Origin: Pseudomonas frederiksbergensis
GTDB taxonomy: Bacteria; Pseudomonadota; Gammaproteobacteria; Pseudomonadales; Pseudomonadaceae
Assembly (NCBI RefSeq): GCF_003732705.1
Contig: NZ_MOBR01000041.1
Coordinates: forward strand, 1 to 64,000
Reading direction: 5' to 3'
Length of the DNA: 64,000 nt
Shown: piece by piece, positions 32,943-41,968 of the stretch
Layout: every line of letters starts with the position of its first letter
Numbering within the stretch: position 1 is the first letter of the stretch
Translations under genes and position numbers: made by a program
The notes under the pieces: generated by a model
What the model was told of the DNA's origin: nothing
What the model saw: only the letters and a program-made list of their open reading frames with translations
Database searches by the model: none

Positions 32943-33956
32943 TTACTGCGCCTGGTAAATCTGGTCGAACACGCCACCGTCATTGAAGAATTTCGGTTGG
33001 GCAGTTTTCCAGCCGCCGAAGTCTTTGTCGATGGTCACCAGGTCCAGTTTAGGGAACTGTTTGGCGTATTTGGCCGCTACGTCTTTATCACGTGGACGGT
33101 AGAAGTTTTTCGCTGCGATTTCCTGACCGGCCGGGCTGTACAGGTGCTTGAGGTAGGCTTCGGCGATTTGCTCGTTGCCCTTTTTCTCGGCGTTCTTGTC
33201 GACCACGGCCACTGGCGGCTCGGCGAGGATCGACAGCGAAGGCACGACGATTTCGAACTTGTCGGCGCCGCCGTCTTCTTTCAGTGCCAGGAACGCTTCG
33301 TTTTCCCAGGCCAGCAACACGTCGCCCTGACCGTTGTTGACGAAGGTAATGGTCGAACCGCGAGCGCCGGTGTCCAGCACAGGCACGTGTTTGAACAGGG
33401 TTTGAATGTAGTCTTTGGCCTTGGCCTCGTCACCGCCGTTGGCTTTCAGGCCGTAGGCCCAAGCTGCGAGGAAGTTCCAGCGGGCGCCGCCGGAGGTTTT
33501 CGGGTTCGGCGTGATCACCGACACGTCGTTCTTGACCAGGTCGCCCCAATCCTTGATGCCTTTAGGGTTGCCCTTGCGCACCAGAAACACGATGGTCGAG
33601 GTGTAAGGCGTGCTCGCATCCGGCAGACGCGTCTGCCAGTCGGCCGGCAGGGTCTTGCCGAGTTTGGCGATTTCGTCGATGTCACCGGCCAGGGCCAGGG
33701 TCACCACGTCAGCGCGCAGACCGTCGATCACCGCACGACCCTGCTTGCCCGAACCACCGTGGGATTGCTGGATTTTCACGGTGTCGCCAGCGTGGTCTTT
33801 CTTCCAGAAGTTGATGAATTCGGCGTTGTAGTCCTGATACAGCTCACGGGTCGGGTCGTACGACACGTTGAGCAGCTCGTAATCCTTGGCAACCGCGGAG
33901 CCTGCAAAAAGGGCACTGGCCAGCGCGGCCAAAGCGAAATGACGAATCGACGACAT
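32943..33956 (-). CDS. sbp: Sulfate-binding periplasmic protein Sbp
   Basis: Periplasmic sulfate-binding protein, 337 aa. Signal peptide FALAALASALFAGSAVA then KDYELLNVSYDPTRELYQDYN, the family's ligand-loop start; QSHGGSGKQGRAVIDGL and NPKTSGGARWNFLAAWAYG are the other sulfate-coordinating segments. It is the second gene after oscA, and a hairpin (34041-34079) lies in the oscA-sbp gap. Known to be strongly induced by sulfur limitation in pseudomonads. Confidence 0.96.
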   Translation of the reverse strand: MSSIRHFALAALASALFAGSAVAKDYELLNVSYDPTRELYQDYNAEFINFWKKDHAGDTVKIQQSHGGSGKQGRAVIDGLRADVVTLALAGDIDEIAKLGKTLPADWQTRLPDASTPYTSTIVFLVRKGNPKGIKDWGDLVKNDVSVITPNPKTSGGARWNFLAAWAYGLKANGGDEAKAKDYIQTLFKHVPVLDTGARGSTITFVNNGQGDVLLAWENEAFLALKEDGGADKFEIVVPSLSILAEPPVAVVDKNAEKKGNEQIAEAYLKHLYSPAGQEIAAKNFYRPRDKDVAAKYAKQFPKLDLVTIDKDFGGWKTAQPKFFNDGGVFDQIYQAQ

Positions 33957-34040
33957 GGTGAAAGCTCCTGGAATTCTGGTTGTGTTGGCTTTTCTTATGG
34001 GTTTCTGGGATCGCGGTTGCCGGTCAAACGATCACAGCCT

Positions 34041-34079
34041 TCGGCAGCTCCTGCCTGGGTCCCCCGCAGGAACTGTCGA
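34041..34079 (-). promoter_or_regulatory. Stem-loop between oscA and sbp
   Basis: 14-nt arms TCGGCAGCTCCTGC (34041-34054) and GCAGGAACTGTCGA (34066-34079) pair with two mismatches or wobbles. No T run follows, so it is more like an mRNA-processing or stability element than a terminator. Confidence 0.55.
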
Positions 34080-34101
34080 AGACGGTGATTTTTCTTTCGC
34101 T

Positions 34102-34284
34102 TCAGCTCGGTTTATTGGCCGGGTTCTGCAAGCGGAATTTCTCTTTGCGTTCGATCTGGACCACCTGAGCGTTGTGCACGGTGATTTCCACTGCGCCGAA
34201 ACGCAGATCGCGCAGGGCGCTCTGGATCTCACGCAAAATGGTTGCTTCGTCCTGGCCGTCAACGCTACGTAGGGATGCGCTCAT
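34102..34284 (-). CDS. oscA: OscA, sulfur-starvation small protein (DUF2292/YezD family)
   Basis: A 60-aa protein ending in the family core LRFGAVEITVHNAQVVQIERKEKFRLQ. OscA of P. corrugata 28 is known to be co-transcribed with sbp and needed for growth on organosulfur sources and under chromate stress; the molecular role is still unclear. The gene order oscA-sbp here matches. ATG 34284 has an AGGAG site. It is the first gene of the cys transport operon and lies downstream of the palindrome at 34367-34391. Confidence 0.92.
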   Translation of the reverse strand: MSASLRSVDGQDEATILREIQSALRDLRFGAVEITVHNAQVVQIERKEKFRLQNPANKPS

Positions 34285-34366
34285 GGTGCTGCTCCTTCGA
34301 CTGAGAGGTTGCCTGGCAGTGGCGGCACTGCTTGCGGCGTGAGGGCAATAGTAGATAGGCGCGGAT

Positions 34367-34391
34367 ATTCTTAAAAAGACTATTTAAGAAT
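34367..34391. promoter_or_regulatory. 25-bp perfect palindrome upstream of oscA, putative operator
   Basis: ATTCTTAAA and TTTAAGAAT form a perfect 9-bp inverted repeat with a 7-nt spacer in an AT-rich stretch, 83 bp upstream of the oscA ATG. Location fits a regulator site such as CysB, or promoter-associated symmetry. Confidence 0.55.
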
Positions 34392-34452
34392 GTTTATATA
34401 ACCAGAAAGTATTATTTGATGGGACAAGGGGTTGCGGGGGTTTTCCAGGCCT

Positions 34453-34564
34453 GATCGTTCCCACGCTCTGCGTGGGAATGCATCCTGTGACGCTCCGCGT
34501 CACTCCCGGGAATGGAACGCGGAGCGTCCCGAGCGGCATTCCCACGCGGAGCGTGGGAACGATC
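34453..34564. repeat. REP doublet (GATCGTTCCCACGC family)
   Basis: Inverted REP pair between the oscA control region and the GGDEF/EAL gene. Confidence 0.9.
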
Positions 34565-34569
34565 AAACG

Positions 34570-36501
34570 TCAGCGAATGTCTGGAGCCCGCGCCCAATCC
34601 AGTTGCTCTGCCGGCACCGGCCGCCCAAACCAGTAGCCCTGCCCCAGATCGCATTCCTGTTCGAGCAGGAACCCGGCCTGCTCCACTTGCTCGATCCCCT
34701 CGGCATGCACCTGCATCCCCATGCTTTTGGCCAGCGCGATGATTACCCGCACAATCGCGCCATCGTCCTCATCCCACGGCAACCCGGCGACAAACCCCTG
34801 ATCGATCTTGAGCTTCTGCACCGGCAAGCGCTTGAGCCGCAGCAACGACGAATACCCGGTGCCGAAATCATCGATGGCCAGCCGAACGCCCAGTTCACGC
34901 AGGCGATGCATCTGCTCCAGCGCCACTTCCGGATCATCCATTACCGCACTCTCGGTAACTTCCAGTTCCAGATACGCCGGGTCCAGCCCGGTTTCGTGCA
35001 GCACTTGCGCCACCTGCTGATACAACTCGCGGCGGGCGAACAAGCGCGAAGACACATTCACCGCGACAAACGACAACACCACGCCAGCCTGCTGCCAATG
35101 GCACATCTGCCGGCAGGCCTGCTGCATGACCCAGGCATCGATCTCGGAAATCAGCCCGGTGCGCTCGGCAACGGGGATGAATTCTGCGGGCGAGATCAAC
35201 CCGCGCTGCGGATGTTCCCAACGCACCAACGCCTCGACACCAATCAGGCGACTGCTTTTAAGGTCATGGACCGGTTGGTAATAGACCCGCAGTTCCTGCA
35301 ATTCCAGGGCACGGCGCAGTTCGAAGGCAATCTCGACCCGTTGCTGGGCATGGGCAGTCAGCTCTTCGGTATAGAGCGCGTATCCATCGCGGCCGGCGCT
35401 CTTGGCTTTGAACAACGCCGAGTCGGCGTTGCGCAGCAGTTGCTCGGCGCTCAAGGCGTCGCTGGGGAACAGGCTGATGCCGATGCTGGCGTTGATGAAC
35501 AACTGATGCCCATCGATCTCGAACGGCTGCTTGAGGCCATCGATGATCCGCTGCGCCAATGCCGCGGCCTGCACCAGTTGCGGACAGTTTTCCGCGAGGA
35601 CGGCAAACTCGTCGCCGCCCAGGCGCGCCAGGGTGATGCCCGGCACGAACAGCCCCTTGAAACGTTCGGCCACGGCCTTGAGCAGTTGATCGCCGATGTT
35701 GTGCCCGAGGCTGTCGTTGATCATCTTGAAGTGATCCAGATCGATCATCAGCAACGCGCAGCCGCGCTTGTGCAATTGCGCCGAGGTCAGTGCCTGCTCG
35801 ACTCGATCGGTGAACAGCAGGCGATTGGGCAGGTCAGTCAGCGGGTCATGGTGCGCCAAGTGCGTCAGTTCGTGCTCGGAGTTCTTGATCGCGCTGATGT
35901 CGGAAAACACCGCCACGTAATGACTGAGCCGACCCAGATCGTCATGAATGAGGCGGATGGTCTGCCATTGCGGGTAGATCTCACCGCTTTTACGCCGGTT
36001 CCAGATCTCTCCGCTCCATTCGCCGACGCTGTCGAGCATGGCGAACATCGCCTGATAGAACGCCGGCGGGTGGTGACCGGACTTGAATAGGCTGGGCTGC
36101 TGGCCGAGGACTTCCTCACTTTGGTAACCGGTGATTTCCATAAACGCCCGGTTCACATGCACGATCAGGCCTTTACTGTTGGTCACCAGCACCCCTTCCC
36201 GGGTGCAATCGAACACGGCGGCGGCCTGGCGCAGGCGTTCCCGGTCTTCGCTGCGCTCGCGCAATTTCGCGCCGATCCCCAGGCAACGGAATAATCGGGC
36301 CCGTGCGAGGAAAATTAATCCGGCACTGAGCAACACCCACGCATAACCGTTGATCAGTTGCCATCGCAGCAATTCATGAGAGCTATCGAAGAAACTGTTC
36401 AATAAATAACCACTGAACTGGAGCCAGACTACTGAAAGCACCAGGTAAAGCAGCGCTGCACGCAAGGCATCGCGGTGTGTGGCTGTCATCAGGCCGTCCA
36501 T
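34570..36501 (-). CDS. Membrane PAS-GGDEF-EAL c-di-GMP turnover protein
   Basis: A 643-aa protein: two N-terminal membrane segments (LYLVLSVVWLQFSGYLL and NGYAWVLLSAGLIFLA), a PAS domain (AVFDCTREGVLVTNSKGLIVHVNRAFMEITGYQ), a GGDEF domain (LARLGGDEFAVLAE) and an EAL domain (IGVEALVRWEHPQRG ... DDFGTGYSSL). Both catalytic motifs look intact, so it could make or break c-di-GMP; no RxxD inhibition site is seen before GGDEF. The start at 36501 has AGGGA. It is divergent from desA. I recall a similar protein beside desA in P. aeruginosa (PA0285). Confidence 0.92.
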   Translation of the reverse strand: MDGLMTATHRDALRAALLYLVLSVVWLQFSGYLLNSFFDSSHELLRWQLINGYAWVLLSAGLIFLARARLFRCLGIGAKLRERSEDRERLRQAAAVFDCTREGVLVTNSKGLIVHVNRAFMEITGYQSEEVLGQQPSLFKSGHHPPAFYQAMFAMLDSVGEWSGEIWNRRKSGEIYPQWQTIRLIHDDLGRLSHYVAVFSDISAIKNSEHELTHLAHHDPLTDLPNRLLFTDRVEQALTSAQLHKRGCALLMIDLDHFKMINDSLGHNIGDQLLKAVAERFKGLFVPGITLARLGGDEFAVLAENCPQLVQAAALAQRIIDGLKQPFEIDGHQLFINASIGISLFPSDALSAEQLLRNADSALFKAKSAGRDGYALYTEELTAHAQQRVEIAFELRRALELQELRVYYQPVHDLKSSRLIGVEALVRWEHPQRGLISPAEFIPVAERTGLISEIDAWVMQQACRQMCHWQQAGVVLSFVAVNVSSRLFARRELYQQVAQVLHETGLDPAYLELEVTESAVMDDPEVALEQMHRLRELGVRLAIDDFGTGYSSLLRLKRLPVQKLKIDQGFVAGLPWDEDDGAIVRVIIALAKSMGMQVHAEGIEQVEQAGFLLEQECDLGQGYWFGRPVPAEQLDWARAPDIR

Positions 36502-36636
36502 GTCCCTGCAAAAGGGTTGGAATTATAGGTTAAAGAAACATCCAGCCACTCTTATCTGAAAGGGCGACTGGTTTTATCTGTGGGCTTAGTGATAATGCAA
36601 CGGCTGTTTTTTTATTTATCGAGGGCCCAATAGCCT

Positions 36637-37821
36637 ATGTGGTACGAAGGTTTTCTCGGCTTGTCGCCCTGGTCACTGGTGGCAGTCACCCTGCTGATGA
36701 CCCATGTGACCATTGTTGGTGTCACGGTCTATCTGCATCGTTATTCAGCCCATCGCTCCCTGGAGCTCAATGCCGGCCTGAAACATTTCTTCCGCTTCTG
36801 GCTGTGGCTGACCACGGCGCAGAACACCCGCGAGTGGACAGCCATCCACCGCAAGCATCACGCCAAATGCGAAACCGTCGATGACCCGCACAGCCCGGTC
36901 ATCAAGGGCCTTTCCACGGTTTTGCGCAAGGGCGCCGAGTTGTACCGCGAAGAAGCGGAAAACCCGGAAACCCTGCGCATCTACGGCAAGAACTGCCCCG
37001 AAGACTGGATCGAACGCAACCTCTACAGCCGTTTCCCGCTGTTGGGTGTGGCGATCATGGGCGTCATCGATCTGCTGCTGTTCGGCACCATCGGCATCAC
37101 CATCTGGGCCATCCAGATGATGTGGATCCCGGTCTGGGCTGCCGGCGTGGTCAATGGCCTGGGCCATGCCATCGGCTACCGCAACTTCGAATGCCGCGAT
37201 GCGGCGACCAATCTGGTGCCCTGGGGCATCCTGATCGGCGGCGAAGAACTGCATAACAACCATCACACCTACCCTAACTCGGCAAAACTGTCGGTGAAGA
37301 AGTGGGAATTCGACCTCGGCTGGGCCTGGATACAAGTCTTCAGCTTCTTCCGTCTGGCCAAGGTCCAGCGGGTTGCGCCGATCGCCCACCGGGTTGAAGG
37401 CAAGGGCAGCCTGGACATGGACACCGCCATGGCCATCCTCAACAACCGCTTCCAGATCATGGCCCAGTACCGCAAGCTGGTGATCGCGCCGCTGGTCAAG
37501 CAGGAGCTGGAGAAGGTCGATCACTCGGTCCGTCACCAATTCCACCGCGCCAAGCGTCTGCTCTCCCGGGAAACCAGCCTGCTGGATGACAAACACCATA
37601 TCCGCATCCAGAACATGCTCGAGCACAGCCAGGCGCTGAAGGTAATTTACGAGAAACGCCTGGCCTTGCAGCAGATCTGGGTCAAGACCAGCTCAAATGG
37701 TCACGATATGCTTGCCGCTATCAAGGATTGGGTACACGAAGCCGAAGCCAGCGGGATTCAGTCCCTGCGCGACTTCGCCGACCAGCTGAAAACCTACTCC
37801 CTGCGCCCTGCCGCCGTCTGA
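36637..37821 (+). CDS. desA: Delta-9 phospholipid/acyl-lipid desaturase DesA
   Basis: Membrane di-iron desaturase of 394 aa. Histidine boxes HRYSAHR, HRKHH and HNNHH are intact, and four hydrophobic segments (SLVAVTLLMTHVTIVGVTVYL, GVAIMGVIDLLLFGTIGITIWA and others) anchor it. A basic C-terminal extension (about 120 residues after the third box) is typical of Pseudomonas DesA, which inserts a double bond into acyl chains of membrane phospholipids. GAGGG precedes ATG 36637. The match to PAO1 PA0286 with the same GGDEF/EAL neighbour supports the name. Confidence 0.87.
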   Translation: MWYEGFLGLSPWSLVAVTLLMTHVTIVGVTVYLHRYSAHRSLELNAGLKHFFRFWLWLTTAQNTREWTAIHRKHHAKCETVDDPHSPVIKGLSTVLRKGAELYREEAENPETLRIYGKNCPEDWIERNLYSRFPLLGVAIMGVIDLLLFGTIGITIWAIQMMWIPVWAAGVVNGLGHAIGYRNFECRDAATNLVPWGILIGGEELHNNHHTYPNSAKLSVKKWEFDLGWAWIQVFSFFRLAKVQRVAPIAHRVEGKGSLDMDTAMAILNNRFQIMAQYRKLVIAPLVKQELEKVDHSVRHQFHRAKRLLSRETSLLDDKHHIRIQNMLEHSQALKVIYEKRLALQQIWVKTSSNGHDMLAAIKDWVHEAEASGIQSLRDFADQLKTYSLRPAAV

Positions 37822-37833
37822 CGCCGTTGATCG

Positions 37834-37858
37834 GTGCGCCCCGTTCGCGGGCGCACCC
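37834..37858 (+). terminator. GC-rich hairpin after desA (possible terminator)
   Basis: GGTGCGCCCCG and CGGGCGCACC form a stem 15 bp after the desA stop; no strong T run follows, so termination is uncertain. Confidence 0.4.
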
Positions 37859-38047
37859 TTCGGAACTAAGCTCCAAATCCCCTATCTCAAAGACACTTCG
37901 CCATCCAGGCGGGCCGAGACCTGTTATCAATTATTTCCCACCAAAGCGTGACAGCGCCTGCTGTGGCACAAGAAATAATCGATAAGGGGCCCACGTAGTG
38001 GCCGCTTTCGAACCTCGAGCGGCGCACGCCCTTTGAGATCTGTGCCG

Positions 38048-39037
38048 ATGGTCACCAAAAACCTACAAGACTCATCCCACCCGCAGTGGCCCGAGGCCGC
38101 GCAAACCCTGATGGCGTTGATGCATGCCCAAGGTGAAGTCGCACGCCTGAGCGAACGCGAACAACTCTTCAGCTCGTTGCTGGTCAGCGTCAACGCCGTG
38201 CTTTGGGCCTTCAACTGGGAAACCCGGCAAGTGCTGTACGTCAGCCCGGCTTATGAACGGATTTTCGGTCGTTCCGCCGGCCTGTTGCTGGCTGACTACA
38301 ACCAGTGGCGCGACAGCATCTACCCCGACGATCTGGACTACGCCGAGCGCAGCCTGGCCGAAGTATTGGTCAAAGGTGCCGTCGAAGACCGCGAATACCG
38401 CATCATCGCCGCCGATGGTCAGGTGCGCTGGCTCAGCGACAAGTGCTTCATCAACCGTCAGGCCGATCCAGGGCAACCGGTGATCATCGTCGGCATCGCC
38501 GAGGACATCACCGAAAAGAAGCAAATGGAAACCGAGCTGCAACGCCTGGCGACCACCGACGTGTTGACCCAGAGCAGCAACCGCCGGCACTTCTTCGAAT
38601 GCGCTCATCGCGAATTTGAACAGGCGAAGCTGCAAGGGGCGCAACTCGCATTCCTGCTGCTGGACATCGATGACTTCAAAGTGGTCAACGACAGCTACGG
38701 CCATCCGGCAGGCGATACCGTGCTGCAACACATTGCTGAAAGCGGTCGCGCAGCGTTACGCCGGGGTGATCTGTTCGGGCGAATTGGTGGGGAAGAGTTT
38801 GCTGCCGTATTCCCGGGCTGTGCGCCGGACATGGCCATGCAAGTGGCCGAGCGTCTGCAACGGGAGATTCAGCGGTTGAGCTTCAGCCATGACCAACAGA
38901 CTTTCGGCATCACCGTCAGCCAAGGCCTGACCAGCCTTACCAGCGAGGACGAAAGCCTCGACAGCCTGTTCGCCCGCGCCGACGCGGCGATGTACGAAGC
39001 CAAGCGCCAGGGCAAAAACCGCATCATCTCGGCCTGA
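38048..39037 (+). CDS. PAS-GGDEF diguanylate cyclase
   Basis: A 329-aa cytoplasmic protein. PAS_3-type sensor domain (ALWAFNWETRQVLYVSPAYERIFG ... GQVRWLSDKCFI, ending VGIAEDITEKK) and GGDEF domain with GGEEF active site, preceded by RRGD five residues upstream, a likely product-inhibition (I) site. No EAL domain. ATG 38048 is used; a TTG at 38033 also opens the frame. The 227-bp gap after desA has no other gene. Confidence 0.9.
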   Translation: MVTKNLQDSSHPQWPEAAQTLMALMHAQGEVARLSEREQLFSSLLVSVNAVLWAFNWETRQVLYVSPAYERIFGRSAGLLLADYNQWRDSIYPDDLDYAERSLAEVLVKGAVEDREYRIIAADGQVRWLSDKCFINRQADPGQPVIIVGIAEDITEKKQMETELQRLATTDVLTQSSNRRHFFECAHREFEQAKLQGAQLAFLLLDIDDFKVVNDSYGHPAGDTVLQHIAESGRAALRRGDLFGRIGGEEFAAVFPGCAPDMAMQVAERLQREIQRLSFSHDQQTFGITVSQGLTSLTSEDESLDSLFARADAAMYEAKRQGKNRIISA

Positions 39038-39043
39038 GTTCGT

Positions 39044-39155
39044 GATCGTTCCCACGCTCCGCGTGGGAATGCATCCTGTGACGCTCCGCGTCACGCGTTT
39101 GGAAGGGACGCGGAGCGTCCCGGGCGGCATTCCCACGCAGAGCGTGGGAACGATC
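39044..39155. repeat. REP doublet (GATCGTTCCCACGC family)
   Basis: Inverted REP pair at the convergent diguanylate cyclase/HDOD junction. Confidence 0.9.
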
Positions 39156-39163
39156 TCGCGGCG

Positions 39164-40378
39164 TTACTTTTTGCGCAGGCGCATCAACTCCGGCAACCCA
39201 ATCTTGAGCAACCGCGCCGTGCGGCTTTTGGACAGTTCCTCAATGCCCTCATGCTCGGTCAGGCGCGCCAGTTGGGCGGCCATGTTCATCACCAGCGCTT
39301 CGCGGGAGTAAACCCCGCCACCGAGCTGGTAGACCGCCGCAATCAGCTCTCGCAACTCCAGCGGCAGGCGCCAGCGGGTGCGCAATGCCGAGCCATAGCC
39401 CGCGCCGAACTCGGCCAGCGCATCGCCGATCTCTTCCCACTCATCCAGTTCGCCACCGGCCTGCTTCCATTCCTGCAAGCAACGCAGCAAGGCCAGATCG
39501 CCAAGGCGATGCAGCATTCCCGCGCAATAGCAGCGCTCCTGGTCCAGGTCCAGCAAGCGCGCCAAGGTCCGGCCATATTCGGCGGTGCGCAGCGACAGGT
39601 CCCAATAGCGTTCGGCATAGTCCGCCAGCAGCGGATCGCTGAGTCGCGCGCAGCGTTTTAGAGCCAGGCCCAGAATCAGGTTCATGCTTTGCGCGGTGCC
39701 CAAGCGATGCAGGGCCTGGGACAGGGTTTGTACCCCGACACCATGGTGCTGAGCCGCACTGTTGGCCGCCGCGATCAACACCGCGGTGATTTGCGGGTCA
39801 TTACGGATCTCGCCCTCCAGCAGCGTCAGGTCGAGGCCATTGGGGTTAAGGCTGCGTTTGACCGCCAACTGCACGTCGGTCATCAGCGGCGCGCCGTCTG
39901 TCGACTCACGTCGACGCTCCAGGTACACCGACAAGGTCATGCCCGGCGACAGCGTTGGCACTTCGCAGGACACCTCTTCGCCCGCGTTCAGCAGCAACTC
40001 CTGCAGACGCTGAGTCAGGTTTTCCATATCCAGGGGTTTGGTCAGGTACGCCGTGGGCGCCAAGGGCAGAGCCTCGCGCACGCTGGCACTGTCGTTGCGG
40101 CTGCTCAACAAAATGAATGGCAACGGCGGATTGCGTTTGCGCTGACGGACACTGCGCAAGACATTCAGGCCATCGATACCGGGCAATTCCCAGTCAACAA
40201 TCACCAGGTCGTAAGGCACCTCCGCCAGCAGCTCCATCGCTTGCTGGCCATCGGCACACAGGTCCAGCCGTGCGTCGCAGCGCACATTCAACAACACTTG
40301 CTTGAGCAGGTCACGCGACCAGGGGTCGGCCTCGGCAATCAGCACTCGCGGAACAGCGGGTAACACCACAGCGGTCAT
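39164..40378 (-). CDS. Response regulator with receiver and HDOD domains
   Basis: A 404-aa protein. The receiver occupies residues 1-125: acidic IAEADPWSRD, phospho-acceptor Asp in LVIVDWELPGIDG, Lys in YLTKPLD. The HDOD domain follows from residue 160 or so (NDPQITAVLIAAANSAAQHHG, GTAQSMNLILGLALKR, CAGMLHRLGDLAL). HDOD proteins usually signal in regulatory cascades without known catalysis. A homologue lies next to gabTD in P. aeruginosa, as I recall. ATG 40378 has GGAG upstream. Confidence 0.85.
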   Translation of the reverse strand: MTAVVLPAVPRVLIAEADPWSRDLLKQVLLNVRCDARLDLCADGQQAMELLAEVPYDLVIVDWELPGIDGLNVLRSVRQRKRNPPLPFILLSSRNDSASVREALPLAPTAYLTKPLDMENLTQRLQELLLNAGEEVSCEVPTLSPGMTLSVYLERRRESTDGAPLMTDVQLAVKRSLNPNGLDLTLLEGEIRNDPQITAVLIAAANSAAQHHGVGVQTLSQALHRLGTAQSMNLILGLALKRCARLSDPLLADYAERYWDLSLRTAEYGRTLARLLDLDQERCYCAGMLHRLGDLALLRCLQEWKQAGGELDEWEEIGDALAEFGAGYGSALRTRWRLPLELRELIAAVYQLGGGVYSREALVMNMAAQLARLTEHEGIEELSKSRTARLLKIGLPELMRLRKK

Positions 40379-40455
40379 TCGTACACTCCAACGGCAATGC
40401 ATGAACCTTAGTCAATGCTGGCCATTCGATACAGCGCGATGTGTTCTGCGGACAC

Positions 40456-40487
40456 GAAAAAACCCGCCGAAGCGGGTTTTTTTGTCG
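40456..40487 (-). terminator. Bidirectional Rho-independent terminator between gabT and the HDOD gene
   Basis: AAAAAACCCGC...GCGGGTTTTTTT: stem ACCCGC/GCGGGT with T runs on both strands; on the minus strand it ends gabT. Confidence 0.88.
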
Positions 40488-40505
40488 ATCAGGTCACACT
40501 TGCAA

Positions 40506-41783
40506 TCAGAGTTCCGAGAAGCACTCTTCGATGATCGCCAGTCCTTTGTCCAATTGCTCGTCCGGCGAGGTCAGCGGTACCAGGACGCGCAGAACGTTGC
40601 CGTAGGTGCCGCAGGACAGCAGGATCAGACCCTTGTCCCGCGCCTTGGCCACCACCGCTGCCACTGCTGGAGCGTTCGGCTTGTGGCTGTCGCCATCAAC
40701 GAACAGCTCGACGGCGATCATCGCGCCCAGGGCACGGACTTCGCCGATTACCGGGTACTTCGCCTGGATGGCTTTGAGGCCAGTCACCAGACGCTCGCCG
40801 ACTGCCTTGCAGCGGTCCAGCAGGTGTTCTTCTTCGAACACTTCCATCACGGCCAGGGCCGCGGCGCAAGCGATCGGGCTACCGGCGTAGGTGCCACCCA
40901 GGCCGCCTGGAGCAATGGCGTCCATGTATTCGGCTTTACCGCACACACCGGCCAGCGGGAAGCCGCCAGCGATGGATTTGGCGAAGGTGGTCAGGTCGGC
41001 AGCAACGCCCATCTGTTCCATGGCGAAGAAAGTGCCGGTACGGCCAGCGCCGGTTTGTACTTCGTCAGCGATCAACAGGATGCCGTGCTGGTCGCACAGA
41101 GCACGCAGACGCTTCATGAATTCTTTCGGCGCGACGTAGAAACCACCTTCACCCTGAACCGGCTCAATGATGATGGCAGCGATGTCACGCGGCTCGGCGT
41201 CGTTCTTGAAGATGCGTTCGATGCTGGCGATCGAGTCGTCGACGCTCACACCATGCAGTTCGTTCGGGTACAGCGCGCGGAAGATGCCGCCTGGCATCAG
41301 GCCCATGCCGGCCGAGTAAGGCACGACTTTACCGGTCAGGCCCAGGGTCATCATGGTGCGACCGTGGTAAGCGCCGGTGAACGCGATCACGCCGGCACGG
41401 CCAGTGGCGGCACGGGCGATTTTCACGGCGTTTTCCACGGCTTCGGAACCAGTGGTCACCAGCAGGGTTTTCTTGGCGAAATCGCCCGGAACCTTGGCGT
41501 TGATTTTTTCGCACAGCTCAACGTACGGCTCGTAGGCCAGTACTTGGAAGCAAGTGTGAGTCAGCTTGTTCAGCTGCGCGGTCACGGCGGCGATGATTTT
41601 CGGGTGCAGGTGACCGGTGTTCAGCACGGCGATACCGCCGGCGAAGTCGATGAACTCGCGACCTTCAACGTCGGTCACGGTGGCGTTCTTCGCGGACTCG
41701 GCGAAGATCGGGTGAATCTGGCCAACACCGCGTGGTACAGCGGCTTCGCGGCGTTTCATCAGGGATGCGTTAGTCTTGCTCAT
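40506..41783 (-). CDS. gabT: 4-aminobutyrate (GABA) aminotransferase GabT
   Basis: PLP-dependent class III aminotransferase, 425 aa, converting GABA and 2-oxoglutarate to succinate semialdehyde and glutamate. The PLP pocket has TGSEAVENAVKIARAATGR and DEVQTGAGRTG, with the Schiff-base lysine in FAKSIAGGFP. ATG 41783 has a GAGGAC site; the extended frame to 41798 is less likely. Follows gabD on the same strand after a 185-bp gap, with a terminator directly downstream. Confidence 0.95.
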   Translation of the reverse strand: MSKTNASLMKRREAAVPRGVGQIHPIFAESAKNATVTDVEGREFIDFAGGIAVLNTGHLHPKIIAAVTAQLNKLTHTCFQVLAYEPYVELCEKINAKVPGDFAKKTLLVTTGSEAVENAVKIARAATGRAGVIAFTGAYHGRTMMTLGLTGKVVPYSAGMGLMPGGIFRALYPNELHGVSVDDSIASIERIFKNDAEPRDIAAIIIEPVQGEGGFYVAPKEFMKRLRALCDQHGILLIADEVQTGAGRTGTFFAMEQMGVAADLTTFAKSIAGGFPLAGVCGKAEYMDAIAPGGLGGTYAGSPIACAAALAVMEVFEEEHLLDRCKAVGERLVTGLKAIQAKYPVIGEVRALGAMIAVELFVDGDSHKPNAPAVAAVVAKARDKGLILLSCGTYGNVLRVLVPLTSPDEQLDKGLAIIEECFSEL

Positions 41784-41968
41784 AAAGTCCTCATTCACCG
41801 CTCATCGGGCGGCGTGGTTCAAGGAAAATGCGGCGGGGAGGCAACTACGGCAGCATGCGATGATCGACTGCCACAGCTTTCCCGGCCACAGAGAAAATTC
41901 CATTTGAAGCGCAGAAAGGGACAGCGCTCTCGTGCCCTTTCCGCTTGAAGCAAAACGTCTGGCTGGAC

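Noticed and set aside
40302..41948. 548-codon plus-strand frame opposite gabT
   Set aside because: Antisense shadow of gabT, which has an intact PLP lysine motif and terminator.
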